This document shows, piece after piece, positions 23,585-35,208 of a DNA stretch of 64,000 nt. Each line of letters opens with the position of its first letter. Position 1 is the stretch's first letter. The notes beneath the pieces were generated by a model. That model worked only from the letters and a program-made list of their open reading frames with translations. It was not told the origin of the DNA and made no database searches. The DNA is taken from positions 215,717,622 through 215,781,621 of the forward strand of contig NC_053039.3 in the NCBI RefSeq assembly GCF_002575655.3, written 5' to 3'. A program made the position numbers and the translations under genes. Origin of the DNA: Aegilops tauschii subsp. strangulata. Taxonomy: Eukaryota; Streptophyta; Magnoliopsida; Poales; Poaceae.

Positions 23585-24163
23585 TCACCTAAAAGATAAG
23601 AATTGAAACATAAAGAGAGCATCATGAAGAATATGACTAGCACATTTAAGTCTAACCCACTTCCTATGCATAGGGATTTCGTGAGCAAACAACTTATGGG
23701 GACAAGAATCAATTTGCATAGGAAGGTAAAACAAGCATAACTTCAAAACTTTAAGCACATAGAGAGGAAGCTTGATATTATTGCAATTCCTACAAGCATA
23801 TATTCCTCCCTCATAATAATTTTCAGTAGCATCATGAATGAATTCAACAATATAACCAGCACCTAAAACATTATTTTCATGATCTACAAGCATAGAAATT
23901 TTCCTACTCTCCACGTAAGCAAATTTATTCTCATCAATAGTAGTGGGACTAAACTCAACAAAATAACTATCATGTGATTGAAAATTAAGATCAAGATGAC
24001 AAGTTTCATGGTTATCATTATTCTTTATAGCATACATGTCATCACAATAATCATCATAGATAGGAGGCATGCTTTCATCATAATAAATTTGCTCATCAAA
24101 ACTTGGGGGACTAAACATATCATCTTCATCAAACATAGCATCCCCAAGCTTGTGGCTTTGCAT
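23585..24163 (-). CDS. Acidic ORF of unknown function in the gypsy interior
   Basis: The 192-codon frame starts MQSHKLGDAMFDEDDMFSP. It is the only substantial open frame in this retrotransposon and lies just downstream of the PBS in transcript sense. The first half is rich in Asp, Glu and Tyr (YYDESMPPIYDDYCDD). The second half has Cys/His pairs, for example YACRNCNN and a CPHKLFAHE stretch. I do not recognise a catalytic motif. It may be a leftover of a gag-pol region or a family-specific protein of non-autonomous Triticeae gypsy elements. The minus orientation matches the element's transcription. Whether it is expressed is unknown. Confidence 0.45.
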   Translation of the reverse strand: MQSHKLGDAMFDEDDMFSPPSFDEQIYYDESMPPIYDDYCDDMYAIKNNDNHETCHLDLNFQSHDSYFVEFSPTTIDENKFAYVESRKISMLVDHENNVLGAGYIVEFIHDATENYYEGGIYACRNCNNIKLPLYVLKVLKLCLFYLPMQIDSCPHKLFAHEIPMHRKWVRLKCASHILHDALFMFQFLSFR

Positions 24164-24446
24164 ATCATTAGCATCATGGGTATTCTAGGAATTCATACTA
24201 ACAACATTGCAATCATGCTCATTATTCACAAATTTTATGCCAAGCATTCTATGTAATTCTTCTTCTAGTACTTGAGCACAATTTTCCTTCCCATCATTTT
24301 CACGAAAGATATTAAAAAGATGAAGCATATGAGGCACCCTTAATTCCATTTTTTTGTAGTTTTCTTTTATAGACTAAACTAGTGATAAAACAAGAAACAA
24401 AAATATTCGATTGCAAAATCTAAAGATATACCTTCAAGCACTAACC

Positions 24447-24464
24447 TCCCCGGCAACGGCGCCA
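24447..24464 (-). other. Primer-binding site, tRNA-Asp type
   Basis: On the minus strand TGGCGCCGTTGCCGGGGA begins 10 bases inside the 5' LTR boundary. This 18-mer is the PBS known from many plant gypsy (Athila/Tat-related) elements. Confidence 0.88.
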
Positions 24465-24474
24465 GAAAAGAGGT

Positions 24475-26159
24475 TGATGTCTACTACGCAACCTTCTTCT
24501 TGTAGACGTTGTTGGGCCTCCAAGTGCAGAGGTTTGTAGGACAGTAGCAAATTTCCCTCAAGTGGATGACCTAAGGTTTATCAATCCGTGGGAGGTGTAG
24601 GATGAAGATGGTCTCTCTCAAACAACCCTGCAACCAAATAACAAAGAGTCTCTTGTGTCCCCAACACACCCAATACAATGGTAAATTGTATAGGTGCACT
24701 AGTTCGGCGAAGAGATGGTGATACAAGTGCAATATGGATGGTAGATATAGGTTTTTGTAAACTGAAAATATAAAAACAGCAAGGTTGCAAGCAATAAAAG
24801 TGAGCGTAAACGGTATTGGAATGCTAGGAAACAAGGCCTAGGGTTCATACTTTCACTAGTGCAAGTTCTCTCAACAATAATAACATAATTGGATCATATA
24901 ACTATCCCTCAACATGCAACAAAGAGTCACTCCAAAGTCACTAATAGCGGAGAACAAACAAAGAGATTATGGTAGGGTATGAAACCACCTCAAAGTTATT
25001 CTTTCTGATCAATCTATTCAAGAGTCCGTAGTAAAATAACACGAAGCTATTCTTTTCGTTCGATCTATCCTAGAGTTCGTACTAGAATAACACCTTAAGA
25101 CACATATCAACCAAAACCCTAATGTCACCTAGATACTCCAATGTCACCTCAAGTATCCGTGGGTATGATTATACGATATGCATCACACAATCTCTGATTC
25201 ATCTATTCAACCAACACAAAGAACTTCAAAGAGTGCCCCAAAGTTTCTACCAGAGAGTCAAGACGAAAACATGTGCCAACCCCTATGCATAGGTTCATGG
25301 GCGGAACCCGCGAGTTGATCACCAAAACATACATCAAGTGGATCAATAGAATACCCCATTGTCACCACGGGTATCCCACGCAAGACATACATCAAGTGTT
25401 CTCAAATCCTTAAAGACTCAATCTGATAAGATAACTTCAAAGGGAAAACTCAATCCATTACAAGAGAGTAGAGGGGGAGAAACATCATAAGATCCAACTA
25501 TAATAGCAAAGCTCGCGATACATCAAGATCGTATCACCTCAAGAACACGAGAGAGAGAGAGAGATCAAACACATAGCTACTGGTACATACCCTCAGCCCC
25601 GAGGGTGAACTACTCCCTCCTCATCATGGAGAGCGTCGGGGTGATGAAGATGGCCACCGGTGAGGGATCCCCCTCCGACAGGGTGCCGGAACAGGGTCCC
25701 GATTGGTTTTTGGTGGCTACAGAGGCTGGCGGCGGCGGAACTCCCTATCTATTCTGCTTTCTGGAGGTTTCAGTATTTATATGATTTTTTGGCGTAGGTC
25801 TCACGTCAGGGGGGTCTCCGGGTTGTCCATGAGGCAGGGGCCCATGCCCAGGGGGTGGGCGCGCCCCCCACCCTCGTGGGCAGCCTGGGACTCTCCTGGC
25901 CCAACTCTTTTACTCCGGGGGCTCCTTTTGGTCCAGAAAAAATCATCAAAAATTGGCACGTCAATTGGACTCCGTTTGGTTTTCCTTTTCCGCAAAACTT
26001 AAAAACAGGGAAAAAACAGAAACTGGCACTAGGCTCTAGGTTAATAGGTTAGTTCCAAAAATCATATAAAATAGCATATAAATGCATATAAAACATCCTA
26101 GATGGATAATATAATAGCACGAATGCTTCATAAATTATAGATACGTTGGAGACGTATCA
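24475..26159 (-). repeat. 5' LTR of the gypsy element
   Basis: 1685 bp, full length for this family in the window; compare the 1665 bp solo LTR at 30128. It contains a (GA)n tract at about 25550. It ends GACGTATCA, followed by TSD GTCAA. Confidence 0.94.
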
Positions 26160-27628
26160 GTCAACACCTTGAACTTGTCAAAAAACCTTTTGCAATAAGT
26201 CGAGCTTTGTAGATAGTAACACTACCATCCATGTTTGTCTTCTTCTTGAAGATCCATTTATTCTCAATGGCTTGCCGATCATTGGGCAAGTCCACCAAAT
26301 TCCACACTTTGTTCTCATACATGGATCCTATCTCAGATTTCATGGCCTCAAGCCATCTGTCGGAATCTTGGCTCATCATAGCTTCTTCATAGTTCGTAGG
26401 TTCGCCATGGTATAATAACATGACTTCCAGGACAAGATTACCGTACCACTCTGGTGTGGAACGTGCTCTCTTCGACCTATGAGGTCCAGTAGTAACTTGA
26501 TCCGAAGTTTCATGATCATCATCATTAGCTTCCTCTCTAGTTGGTGTAGGCATCACGGGAATGGATTTCATTGATGTGCTACTTTCCTATTCGAGAGAAG
26601 GTACAGTTACCTCATCTAGTTCTACTTTCCTCCCACTCACTTCTTTCGACAGAAACTCCTTCTCTAGAAAGGTTCCATTCTCGGCAACAAAGATCTTGCC
26701 TTCGGATCTGTGGTAGAAGGTGTACCCAATTGTCTCCTTAGGGTATCCTATGAAGATGCACTTCTCCGATTTGGGTTCGAGCTTATCAGGCTGAAGCCTT
26801 TTGACATATGTGTCGCAACCCCAAACTTTAGGAAACGACAGCTTAAGTTTCTTGCCAAACCACAGTTCATACAGTGTCGTCTCGACGGATTTAGACGGGT
26901 GCCCTATTTAACGTGAATGCAGCTGTCTCTAATGCATAACCCCAAAACGATAGTGGTAAATCGGTAAGAGACATCACAGATCGCACCATATCTAATAAAG
27001 TACGGTTACGATGTTCGGACACACCATTATGCTGTGGTGTTCCAGGTGGCGTGAGTTGTGAAACTATTCCACATTATTTTAAATGAAGGCCAAAATGGTA
27101 ACTCAAATATTCACCTCTGCAATCAGATCATAGAAACTTTATTTTCTTGTTATGATGATTCTCCACTTCACTCTGAAATTCCTTGAACTTTTCAAATGTT
27201 TCAGACTTGTGTTTCATTAAGTAGATATACCCATATCTACCCAAATCATTTGTGAAGGTTAGAAAATAACGATACCCGCCGCGTGCCTGAACACTCATCG
27301 GACCGCATACATCGATATTTATTATTTCCAATAAGTCATTGGCTCGCTCCATTGTTCCGCAGAATGGAGTTTTAGTCATCTTGCCCATGAGGCATGGTTC
27401 ACAAGTATCAAATGATTCATAATGAAGTGATTCCAAAAATCCATCTGTATGGAGTTTCTTCATGCGCTTTACACCAATATGACCTAAACGGCAGTGCCAC
27501 AAATATGTTGCACTATCATTGTCAACTTTGTATCTTTTGGCATCAATACTATGAATATGTGTATCACTATGATCGATATTCAATGAACCATTTACATTGG
27601 GTGTATGACCATAGAAGGTTTTATTCAT
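26160..27628 (-). pseudogene. Angela-like pol fragment: integrase and start of RT
   Basis: The minus-strand frames give the GAG-pre-integrase motif (LWHCRLGHIGVKRMKKLH) and the integrase core start (NIDVCGPMSVQARGGYRYFLTF) at 27128-27628. The first catalytic Asp lies in IDVCGP. The integrase C-terminal part follows (FIGYPKETIGYTFY, about 26720-26760). The RT entry is at 26170-26400 (EAMMSQDSDRWLEAMKSE, IENKWIFKKK, KARLIAKGF). Between about 26900 and 27130 there are several stops and frame changes, so the integrase is broken after its first third. The reading resumes after the gypsy insertion at 19073. Confidence 0.9.
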
Positions 27629-28760
27629 GTAAACAGAACAACAATTATTCTCTGACTTAAGTGAATAACCATATCATAGTAAACATGATCCAATCATATT
27701 CATGCTCAACACAAACACCAAATAACATTTATTTAGGTCGAACACTAATCCCGAAGGTAGAGGGAGTGTTGATGGTGATCTTATCAACCTTGGAATCACT
27801 TCCAACACACATCGTCACCTCGCCCTTAACTAGTCTCTGTTAATTTTGCAACTCCTGTTTTAAGTTACTAAGCTTAGCAATTGAACCGGTATCAAATACC
27901 CTGGATTTACTATGAACACTAGTAATGTACACATCAATAACATGTATATCAAATATACCTTTGTTCACTTTGCCACCCTTCTTATCCGCCAAGTATTTGG
28001 GGTAGTTCCGCTTCTAGTGATCATTCCCTTTGCAGTAGAAGCACTCAATTTCAGGCTTAGGTCTAGCTTTGGGCTTCTTCACGGGAGTGGGAACTTGCTT
28101 GTCATTCTTATTGAAGTTCCCTTTCTTTTCCTTTGCCCTTTTTCTTGAAACTAGTGGTCTTGTTAACCATCAACACTTGATGCTTTTTCTTGATTTCTAC
28201 CTTCGCCGATTTTAGCATCGCGAAGAGCTCGAGAATCTTTTCCGTTATCCCTTGCACATTATAGTTCATCACGAAGTTCTAGTAGCTTGGTGATAGTGAC
28301 TAGAGAACTCTGTCAATCACTATCTTATCTGGAAGATTAACTCCCACTTGATTCGAGTGATTGTAGTACCCAGACATTCTGAGCACATGCTCACTGGTTG
28401 AGCTATTCTCCTCCATCTTGTAGGCAAAGTACTTGTCAGAGGTCTCATACCTCTCGACATGGGCATGAGTCTGAAATACCAATTTCAGCTCTTGGAACAT
28501 CTCATATGCTCCATGGTGTTCAAAACGTTTTTGAAGTCCCGGTTCTAAGCCGTAAAGCATGGCGCACTAAACTATCAAGTAGTCATCATATCGAGCTTGC
28601 AAAACGTTCATAACGTCTGTATCTGCTCCTGCAACAGGTTTGTCACCTAGCGGTGCATCAAGGACATAATTCTTCTTTGCAGCAACGAGGATAATCCTCA
28701 GATCACGAACCCAGTCCACATCATTGCTACTATCATCTTTCAACTTTTCTCTAGGAACAT
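27629..28760 (-). pseudogene. Angela-like gag and protease remnant
   Basis: Gag packages element RNA and the aspartic protease matures the polyprotein. At 28300-28560 the minus frame reads MLYGLEPGLQKRFEHHG and later LVFQTHAHVERYETS, a copia gag (UBN2-type) segment. A zinc knuckle at about 28005-28050 reads ECFYCKGNDH, then a TAG, then KRNYPKYL. The last ligand Cys is a Tyr, so the knuckle is doubly damaged. The protease motif FDTGSIAKLSN lies at about 27860-27900, with a further in-frame stop after it. Domain order and strand agree with the integrase fragment. Confidence 0.85.
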
Positions 28761-30019
28761 ATCAAAAATATATAGGAGCTATATCGCGAGCTATTGATCT
28801 ACAACATAGATATGCAAATACTATCAGGACTAAGTTCATGATAAATTAAGTTCAATTAAATAAATTACTTAAGAACTCCTACTTAGATAGACATCCCTCA
28901 AGTCATCTAAATGATACATGATCCAAATCAACTAAACCATGTCCGATCATCACGTGAGATGGAGTAGTCATCAATGGTGAAAACCTCTATGTTGATCATA
29001 TCTACTATATGATTCACGTTCGACCTTTCGGCCTCAAGTGTTTCTAGGCCATGTCTGTACATGCCAGGCTCGTCAAGTTTAACCCGAGTATTCCGCATGT
29101 GCAAAACTGTCTTGCACCCGTTGTATGTGAACGTAGAGTCTATCACACCCGATCATCACGTGGTGTCTCAACACGACGAACTTTCACAATGGTGCATACT
29201 CAGGGAGAACACTTATACCTTGAAATTTTAGTTAATGGATCATCTCATAATGCTACCGCCGTACTAAGCAAAATAAGATGCATAAAAGATAAACATCACA
29301 TGCAATTAAAAAATGCGACATGATATGGCCATCATCATCTTGTGCTTTTGATCTCCACCTGCAAAGCATCGTCATGATCTCCATCGTCACCGGCTCGACG
29401 CCTTGATCTCCATCGTAGCGTCGTGGTCATCTCGCCAACTATTGCCTCTACAACTACCGCTAACGCATAGTGATAAAGTAAAGCAATTACATGGCGTTTG
29501 CATTTCATACAATAAAGAGACAACCATAAGGCTCCTACCGGTTGCCGATAACTTTTACAAAACATGATCATCTCATACAATAATATATATCACATCATGT
29601 CTTAACCATATCACATCACAACATGCCCTGCAAAAACAAGTTAGACGTCCTCTACTTTGTTGTTGCAAGTTTTACGTGGCTGCTACGGGCTTCCAGCAAG
29701 AACCGTTCTTACCTACGCATCAAAACCACAACGGTATTTATCAAGTTTGTTGTTTTAACCTTCAACTAGGACCGGCCGCAGTCAAATTCGATTCAACTAA
29801 GTAGGAGAAACACCCACCCGCCAGCCACCTTTATGCAAAACTAGTTGCATGTCTCTCGGTGGAACCGGTCTCATGAACGTGGTCATGTAAGGTTGGTCTA
29901 GGCCGCTTTATCCAACAATACCGCTGAATCAAAATAAGACATTGGTGGTAAGCAATATGACGATGACCGCCCACAACTCTTTGTGTTCTACTCGTGCATA
30001 TTATCTACACATAGACCTT
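28761..30019 (-). other. Angela-like gag start and untranslated leader
   Basis: From about 29600 to 30019 the sequence is the long leader between PBS and gag, which I recognise as Angela-like (for example plus-strand CGGGCTTCCAGCAAGAACCG). 28761-29600 holds the degraded beginning of gag with an AT-rich insertion-like section. No ORF above 90 codons with a domain is present. Confidence 0.6.
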
Positions 30020-30031
30020 GCTCTGATGCCA
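30020..30031 (-). other. Primer-binding site of the Angela-like element (Met-tRNA type)
   Basis: On the minus strand TGGCATCAGAGC lies one base from the 5' LTR. It differs at one position from TGGTATCAGAGC, the initiator-Met tRNA complement used by copia elements. Confidence 0.85.
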
Positions 30032-30032
30032 C

Positions 30033-32587
30033 TGTTGGGAAACGTAGCATGCAATTTCAAAAAAAATCCTACACTCACACAAGATCATCTAGGAGATGCA
30101 TAGCAACAAGGGGGAGAGTGTGTCTACTGATGTCTATTACACAACCTTCTTCTTCTAGACGTTGTTGGGCCTCCAAGTGCAGAGGTTTGTAGGACAGTAG
30201 CAAATTTCCCTCAAGTGGATGACCTAAGGTTTACCAATCCATGGGAAGCGTAGGATGAAGATGGTTTCTCTCAAACAACCCTGCAACCAAATAGCAAAGA
30301 GTCTCTTGTGTCCCCAACACACCCAATACAATGGTAAATTGTATAGGTGCACAAGTTCGGCGAAGAGATGGTGATACAAGTGCAATATGGATGGTAGATA
30401 TAGGTTTTTGTAATATGAAAATATAAAAACAGCAAGGTAACTAATGATAAAAGTGAGCGAAAACGGTATTGCAATGCGTTGAAACAAGGCCTAGGGTTCA
30501 TACTTTCACTAGTGCAAGATCTCTCAACAAGGTTAACATAATTAGATCATATAACTATCCCTCAACATGCAACAAAGAGTCACTCCAAAGTCACTAATAG
30601 CGGAGAACAAACGAAGAGATTATTGTAGGGTACGAAACCACCTCAAAGTTATTCTTTCCGATCAATCCATTGGGCTATTCCTATAAGTGTCACAAATAGC
30701 CCTAGAGTTCGTAGTAAAATAACACCTTAAGACACAAATCAACCAAAACCCTAATGTCACCTAGATACTCCAATGTCACCTCAAGTATCCGCGGGTATGA
30801 TTATACGATATGCATCACACAATCTCAGATTCATCTATTCAACCAACACAAAGAACTTAAAAGAGTGCCCCAAAGTTTCTACCGGAGAGTCAATACGAAA
30901 ACGTGTGCCAACCCCTATGCATAGATTCCCAAGGTCACGGAACCCGCAAGTTGATCACCAAAACATACATCAAGTGAATCAATAGAATACCCCATTGTCA
31001 CCACAGGTATCCCACGCAAGACATACATCAAGTGTTCTCAAATCCTTAAAGACTCAATCCGATAAGATAACTTCAAAGGAAAAACTCAATTCATCACAAG
31101 GAGATAGAGGGGGGGGGAACATCATAAGATCCAACTATAGTAGCAAAGCTCGCATTACATCAAGATCGTGCCACATCAAGAACACGAGAGAGAGAGAGAG
31201 AGAGATCAAACACATAGCTACTGGTACATACCCTCAGCCCCGAGGGTGAACTACTCCCTCCTCATCATGGAGAGCGCTGGGATGATGAAGATGGCCACCG
31301 GTGATGATTCCCCCCTCCGGCAGGGTGCCGAAACAGGGTCCCGATTGGTTTTTGGTGGCTACTGAGGCTTGCGGCGGCGGAACTCCCGATCTATGTTTCT
31401 TTTCGGGGGTTTCTGTATTAATAGGAATTTTTGGCGTCGGTCTCACGTCAGGGGGGTCTCCGAGTCATCCATGAGGCAGGGGGCGCGCCCAGGGGGGTAG
31501 GGCGCGCCCTCCACCCTCGTGGATGGCTCGGGACTCTTCTGGCCCAACTATTTTACTCCGGGGGCTTCTTTTGGTCCATAAAAAATCATCAAAAATTGGC
31601 ATGTCAATTGGACTCCGTTTGGTATTTCTTTTCTGTAAAACTCAAAAACAAGGAAAAAACAGAAACTGGCACTGGGCTCTAGGTTAATAGGTTAGTCCCA
31701 AAAATCATATAAAATAGCATATAAAACATCCTAGATGGATAATATAATAGCATGGAACAATCAAAAATTATAGATATGTTGGAGACGTATCATCTGCGTA
31801 CCCTCATAGATCGAAAGCGGAAGCGTTTGACAACGCGGTTGATGTAGTCGAACTTCTTCTAGCTCCGACCGATCAAGCACCGAACGTACGACACCTCCGA
31901 GTTATGCACACGTTCAGATCGATGATGTCCCTGTTCCTCTTGATCTAGCAAGGTGTCAAGGAAGTAGATGAGTTCCATCAGCACGACGGCGTGGTGACGG
32001 TGATGGTGTAGTGATCCACGCAGGGCTTCGCCTAAGCACCGCGAGAATATGACTGGGGGTGTAAACTGTGGAGGGGGGCGCCACACACGGCTAACAATTG
32101 ATGTTGTCTGTTCTAGGCGCCCCCTTCCTCATATATATAGGTGGGAGGGAGAGGGGAGAGGCCAAGGGGCGTCCCAAGTGGGGCCGAATCCCACTTGGGC
32201 TCCTGCCCTGGTTCGGCCCCCCTTCCTTGTATAGGCGCCAGGGGAAGGAAGGGGGAGGTGGCGCCCCCCTTTCCTTTCTTCGTTGAGGAGGGGAAGGAAG
32301 GACTTGCCCTCCCCCCTTTCATTTCCCTAGGGCTGGCCGGCCTGGTGGAGGGGCGCACCAGCCCCTTGTGGGCTGGTCGGTCCCTCCCTTGGCCCATTAA
32401 TCCCATATCTTTGCCGGGGGTGCCCGGAACCCCTTCCCGTGACCCTATATGCACCTGGTAGCCTCTGGAACACTTCTGGTGTCCGAATACCATCGTCCTA
32501 TATATATCAATGTTTACCTCTCAACCATTTTGAGACTCCTCGTCATGTCCGTGATCTCATACGGGGCTCCAAACAATATTTGGTCAC
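30033..32587 (-). repeat. Angela-like 5' LTR, interrupted and truncated
   Basis: It consists of 30033-30127 and 31793-32587, split by the solo LTR at 30128. It matches 9433 to about 10313 of the 3' LTR. At 32587 it stops in GGTCAC, where the 3' LTR continues with CAAATCACAT. A new LTR (TGTTGGGGATATAAC) begins there. Confidence 0.9.
30128..31792 (-). mobile_element. Solo LTR of the TGATACGTCTCC gypsy family
   Basis: This 1665 bp copy of the LTR at 24475-26159 has no interior and no partner LTR. It is flanked by TCTAC (30123-30127) and TCTGC (31793-31797), a 5 bp TSD with one later mutation; the uninterrupted 3' LTR of Angela reads TCTAC at this point. Solo LTRs arise by recombination between the two LTRs of an element. 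Confidence 0.92.
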
Positions 32588-33125
32588 TGTTGGGGATATA
32601 ACTATTGAGTATAAACCGCCCAGGAGGGGCCGGATTATACTCATGATGATTACCAGTATTGAAGCCCATGAAGACAAAGAAGATGGCGACTTATGAAGGA
32701 GACTTAATAAGAAAGCCCAAAGCCCAGAGGCGGGTTAGGGCCCATAGACATAAACCGCCATAGGCGTATGACTTGTATTGTAAGACAGGAAAGAGTAGAT
32801 ACCGGGCCGGACACGTTTATGAGCCGGCTGGGATTCTGTGAACCGCGGGGCATCAACCTGTGTATATAAAGGGACGACCCGGCGGCGGTTTAGGGACAAG
32901 AAACAACAGATCGAGAGCCAGGTTAAGCGTATTCGCTCCCTGGTTATCGAAACCCTAGCAATACCACCTCAAATTGGATTAGGCCTTTACCTTCATCGCA
33001 AGGGGCCGAACCAGTATAAACTCCTCGTGTCCTTTGTCCTGTTTAACCCCTTTAAGCTAACTTCGTTGCGATGGCTCCACAACTAAGTCCTCACACTAGG
33101 ACATCTGCCGTGACAATTCACGACA
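32588..33125 (+). repeat. 5' LTR (538 bp) of the gypsy element
   Basis: It starts TGTTGGGGATATAAC and ends CACGACA, with TG..CA borders. Its GCCGGCTG, CCGCGGGG and AACCGCC motifs make it GC richer than the copia LTR around it. Confidence 0.88.
32863..32870 (+). promoter_or_regulatory. TATA box in the gypsy LTR
   Basis: TATATAAA lies 255 bp before the LTR end, in the strand sense of gag. It is a canonical plant TATA box. Confidence 0.65.
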
Positions 33126-33126
33126 G

Positions 33127-33144
33127 TTGGCGCCCACCGTGGGG
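33127..33144 (+). other. Primer-binding site of the gypsy element
   Basis: TTGGCGCCCACCGTGGGG follows the LTR by one base. This is a PBS form common in Triticeae gypsy elements. Confidence 0.75.
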
Positions 33145-33151
33145 CTATCGC

Positions 33152-35208
33152 ACGATGGTTTCAGGTTCTTAGAGGGCAACTTCGAAGGGCTCAAGGGATA
33201 TGCCGTGGGCCGGATGACCAAGAGTCGTCGCGGCAAGCTCTACATCGACGACGCAGGCTGGGGCCCCGAGGCTGGCTCAATCGAGTACGGGTACCGGGTC
33301 CCCTTCGGCGGAATTCACGTCTTCATTGGCAAGATCGGCGAACCGGGCCCTGAGCCGGACATCTGCACCGACATCATCGAGACGGCTCAGTGTGCAAGAC
33401 CTGCCCGAGTTCAGCCCGCCATGAAGCGTGCCTTCGTGGGATTAATTAACAGTGCGGAATCTGAATTGGTATCTAACGGTGAGACGGTTGTCTATTTCGA
33501 TGGCGAGTCATCCACCGGTGAGACCAAGTCATTGTACCAACTGCAAGATGGCCGGCTTGGGGGTTATTCTGATGGCGACAGTATTCCGGACCCCTGCGAG
33601 CCGCCGAACCGGGTTGCGATCTTCATGGCCGGTACACAGCCGGTACAACATTCTTCAACTGCAGCGGCATTGATTTCCGGATCAGCAGTGGCGATAGCAG
33701 CCGGGCAGGAGGCCCTGTGCGTCCGCCGGCTCAGGCCTTAACTGATTTGTTGGATAAACTGACAGCGTTGTTAACAACGGTGGTTAACCCGGCGGAACAG
33801 GATTAGCATAATGCGGCGGTTGCAAAATTGCGTGATGAGATAGCACAGGCCAAGGAGGAGCTAAGCGCAGAAAACACTAGGATGGCCGAGGAGCGGGCCA
33901 CTTTGGATGCTCAGGCACAACGGATTCAGTCGGAGTCTTACCAGCTCATGCTAGATCAAAACGCTTCAAACGATGTCATGAGAAGGAGGCATCGGAGTCA
34001 TCTGCCCCCGGTTTACGAGGCAAGAAATCTCTTTAACACACCAGGAGCAGGAACCAGTAACCCAGCAGTGGTAAACCGGGTCGAAACGCCTGGTACGGGT
34101 ACGCCGGTTCAGCCACGCACGATGGACCCTCCTCGTCAGAACAAGAACCCGCCGCAGCACGTGCAAACGCCACCGGGTCATTACTCTAACCCTTTGGATA
34201 ACATGATCGCTGCAGCGTCATGATTGGCGGCTCTCCCGGTTGAAGGAGAGTCTCCAACGGCGGTTGAAACAAGGAGGGCTAGAGAGCTCCTTCAGATAGC
34301 TTTGGTTCAGCAGCAGGCTTATTCTTACAGCCGCGACAGGATTCAATCCACCCCTCGCCCAAGCCGGAGTTATAGCAGGCGTACCGATGAGCCGGCTGTG
34401 TCAAGCAGTGGACAGAATCATAACCCTCCACGCGGACATAACCCGGCGGGTGGAGGTGCTGATGCTCAAAACATGGTGGATCAAGGTAGAGCATGTCGGG
34501 AGGCCGAGCTGGCGGCTCAGTATGCAGCCCGTCAACCTACTCCGGTTCGTTCAACAACTTTTGTGGAGCCAGGTGTAACCTTTAGGAATTTGGGCGTGCC
34601 ATGTTTAGTGCCAGCTCTACGTAATGAGCGTCTGCCCAAGGATTTCAAAGGTCCTCGCAAAGTGCCTAACTACATAGTCGACTTACCTCCTGAGGCATGG
34701 ATTGAGAGTTATGAGATGGCCATGGAATTGCTGGATGTTAGCGAAGCTGCGTGTGCTACGTATTTCCCCCTGATGTTGGAAGGGACGGCCCGTACTTGGT
34801 TAAAGGGGCTCCCTGCCAACTCCATCGGGTCATGGGCCAAGTTAAAGGCCCGGTTTATCCAGAATTTTAAAGACACATGCAGGCAGCCCGTGTCAATTGT
34901 GGATTTAGCCGCCTGTGTCCAAGAAGAAGGTGAATCGATGACTCATTGGGTGCACCAGGTCTCAACAATTCTGCACTCGTCGGATCGCATCAATGCCGAC
35001 TTAGCAGTCTTAATGTTGGAAAGCAATTGTCGTTTCACGCCCCTGAAGCAGAAATTGGGGCGGCTCAAACGCCACTGCAATGACGTGGGGACCCTCATGG
35101 CGGCTCTGGTTAAGTATGCTGACTCTGATGGTACCAAGGACCCCGAGTTTGATGAGGAAAAGCCGGGAAAGGGAAAGAAGAGCAGCAACACCAAGGGGCA
35201 ACAGCATA
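33152..35208 (+). pseudogene. Gypsy gag, frameshifted and cut by a CACTA
   Basis: Gag forms the virus-like particle. The frame up to about 33740 contains MTKSRRGKLYIDDAGWG, likely near the start at 33214; the ATG at 33154 meets a stop after five codons. After a frameshift at about 33735 a coiled-coil-like, Glu/Ala-rich part follows (KLRDEIAQAKEELSAE), with in-frame stops at about 33804 and at 34221-34223. The conserved retrotransposon gag domain is at about 34640-35110: EAWIESYEMAMELLDVSE, GTARTWLKGLP, WAKLKARFIQNFKDT and CVQEEGESMTHWVHQV. A Lys-rich tail (KPGKGKKSSNTKG) ends at the CACTA junction. The zinc knuckle and pol are missing. Confidence 0.88.

Larger units (their letters stand above)
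19074..26159 (-). mobile_element. Gypsy-type LTR retrotransposon, non-autonomous, complete ends
   Basis: The 7086 bp element is flanked by GTCAA on both sides (19069-19073 and 26160-26164). LTRs of 1217 and 1685 bp begin TGATGTCTAC and end GACGTATCA on the plus strand. In transcript sense (minus) the start is TGATACGTCTCCAACG, a very common Triticeae gypsy LTR start. A tRNA-Asp-type PBS follows the 5' LTR. The 4.2 kb interior has no gag, RT, integrase or RNase H domain that I can see, only one 192-codon ORF, so it depends on a relative for movement. It sits inside the copia RT, between RLIAKGF and the IDYDEIFS segment. Confidence 0.94.
9433..32587 (-). mobile_element. Angela/BARE1-like copia LTR retrotransposon, nested and degenerate
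   Basis: The element lies on the minus strand. Its parts, in transcript order, are a 5' LTR (30033-32587, interrupted), a PBS (30020-30031), a leader, gag, protease, integrase, RT, RNase H, a polypurine tract (about 11206-11225) and a 3' LTR (9433-11205). The order protease-integrase-RT-RNase H is diagnostic of copia. The LTR end reads TGTTGGGAAACGTAGCATGC on the plus strand and the leader carries a Met-tRNA-type PBS. Both match what I know of the wheat Angela family. Three insertions split the body: a CACTA at 11972, a gypsy at 19074, and a solo LTR at 30128 inside the 5' LTR. A further gypsy cuts the 5' LTR at 32588, so its last 0.9 kb or so is not visible. The 5 bases before the insertion are CAAGA, but the matching TSD cannot be checked. 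Confidence 0.9.
32588..35208 (+). mobile_element. Gypsy-type LTR retrotransposon, left part
   Basis: It begins with a 538 bp LTR, then a GGCGCCCACCGTGGGG-type PBS and a gag. It is cut at 35209 by a CACTA insertion. No integrase, RT or second LTR appears in the window, so the rest lies beyond the nested elements or is lost. It is inserted in the Angela 5' LTR. The five bases before it are GTCAC, and the matching TSD is not visible. The gag type indicates gypsy. The family name is not assigned. Confidence 0.88.

Noticed and set aside
9433..32587. Clean paired TSD for the Angela-like element
   Set aside because: Only the left flank (CAAGA) is visible. The right flank lies beyond the gypsy that interrupts the 5' LTR, so no claim is made.
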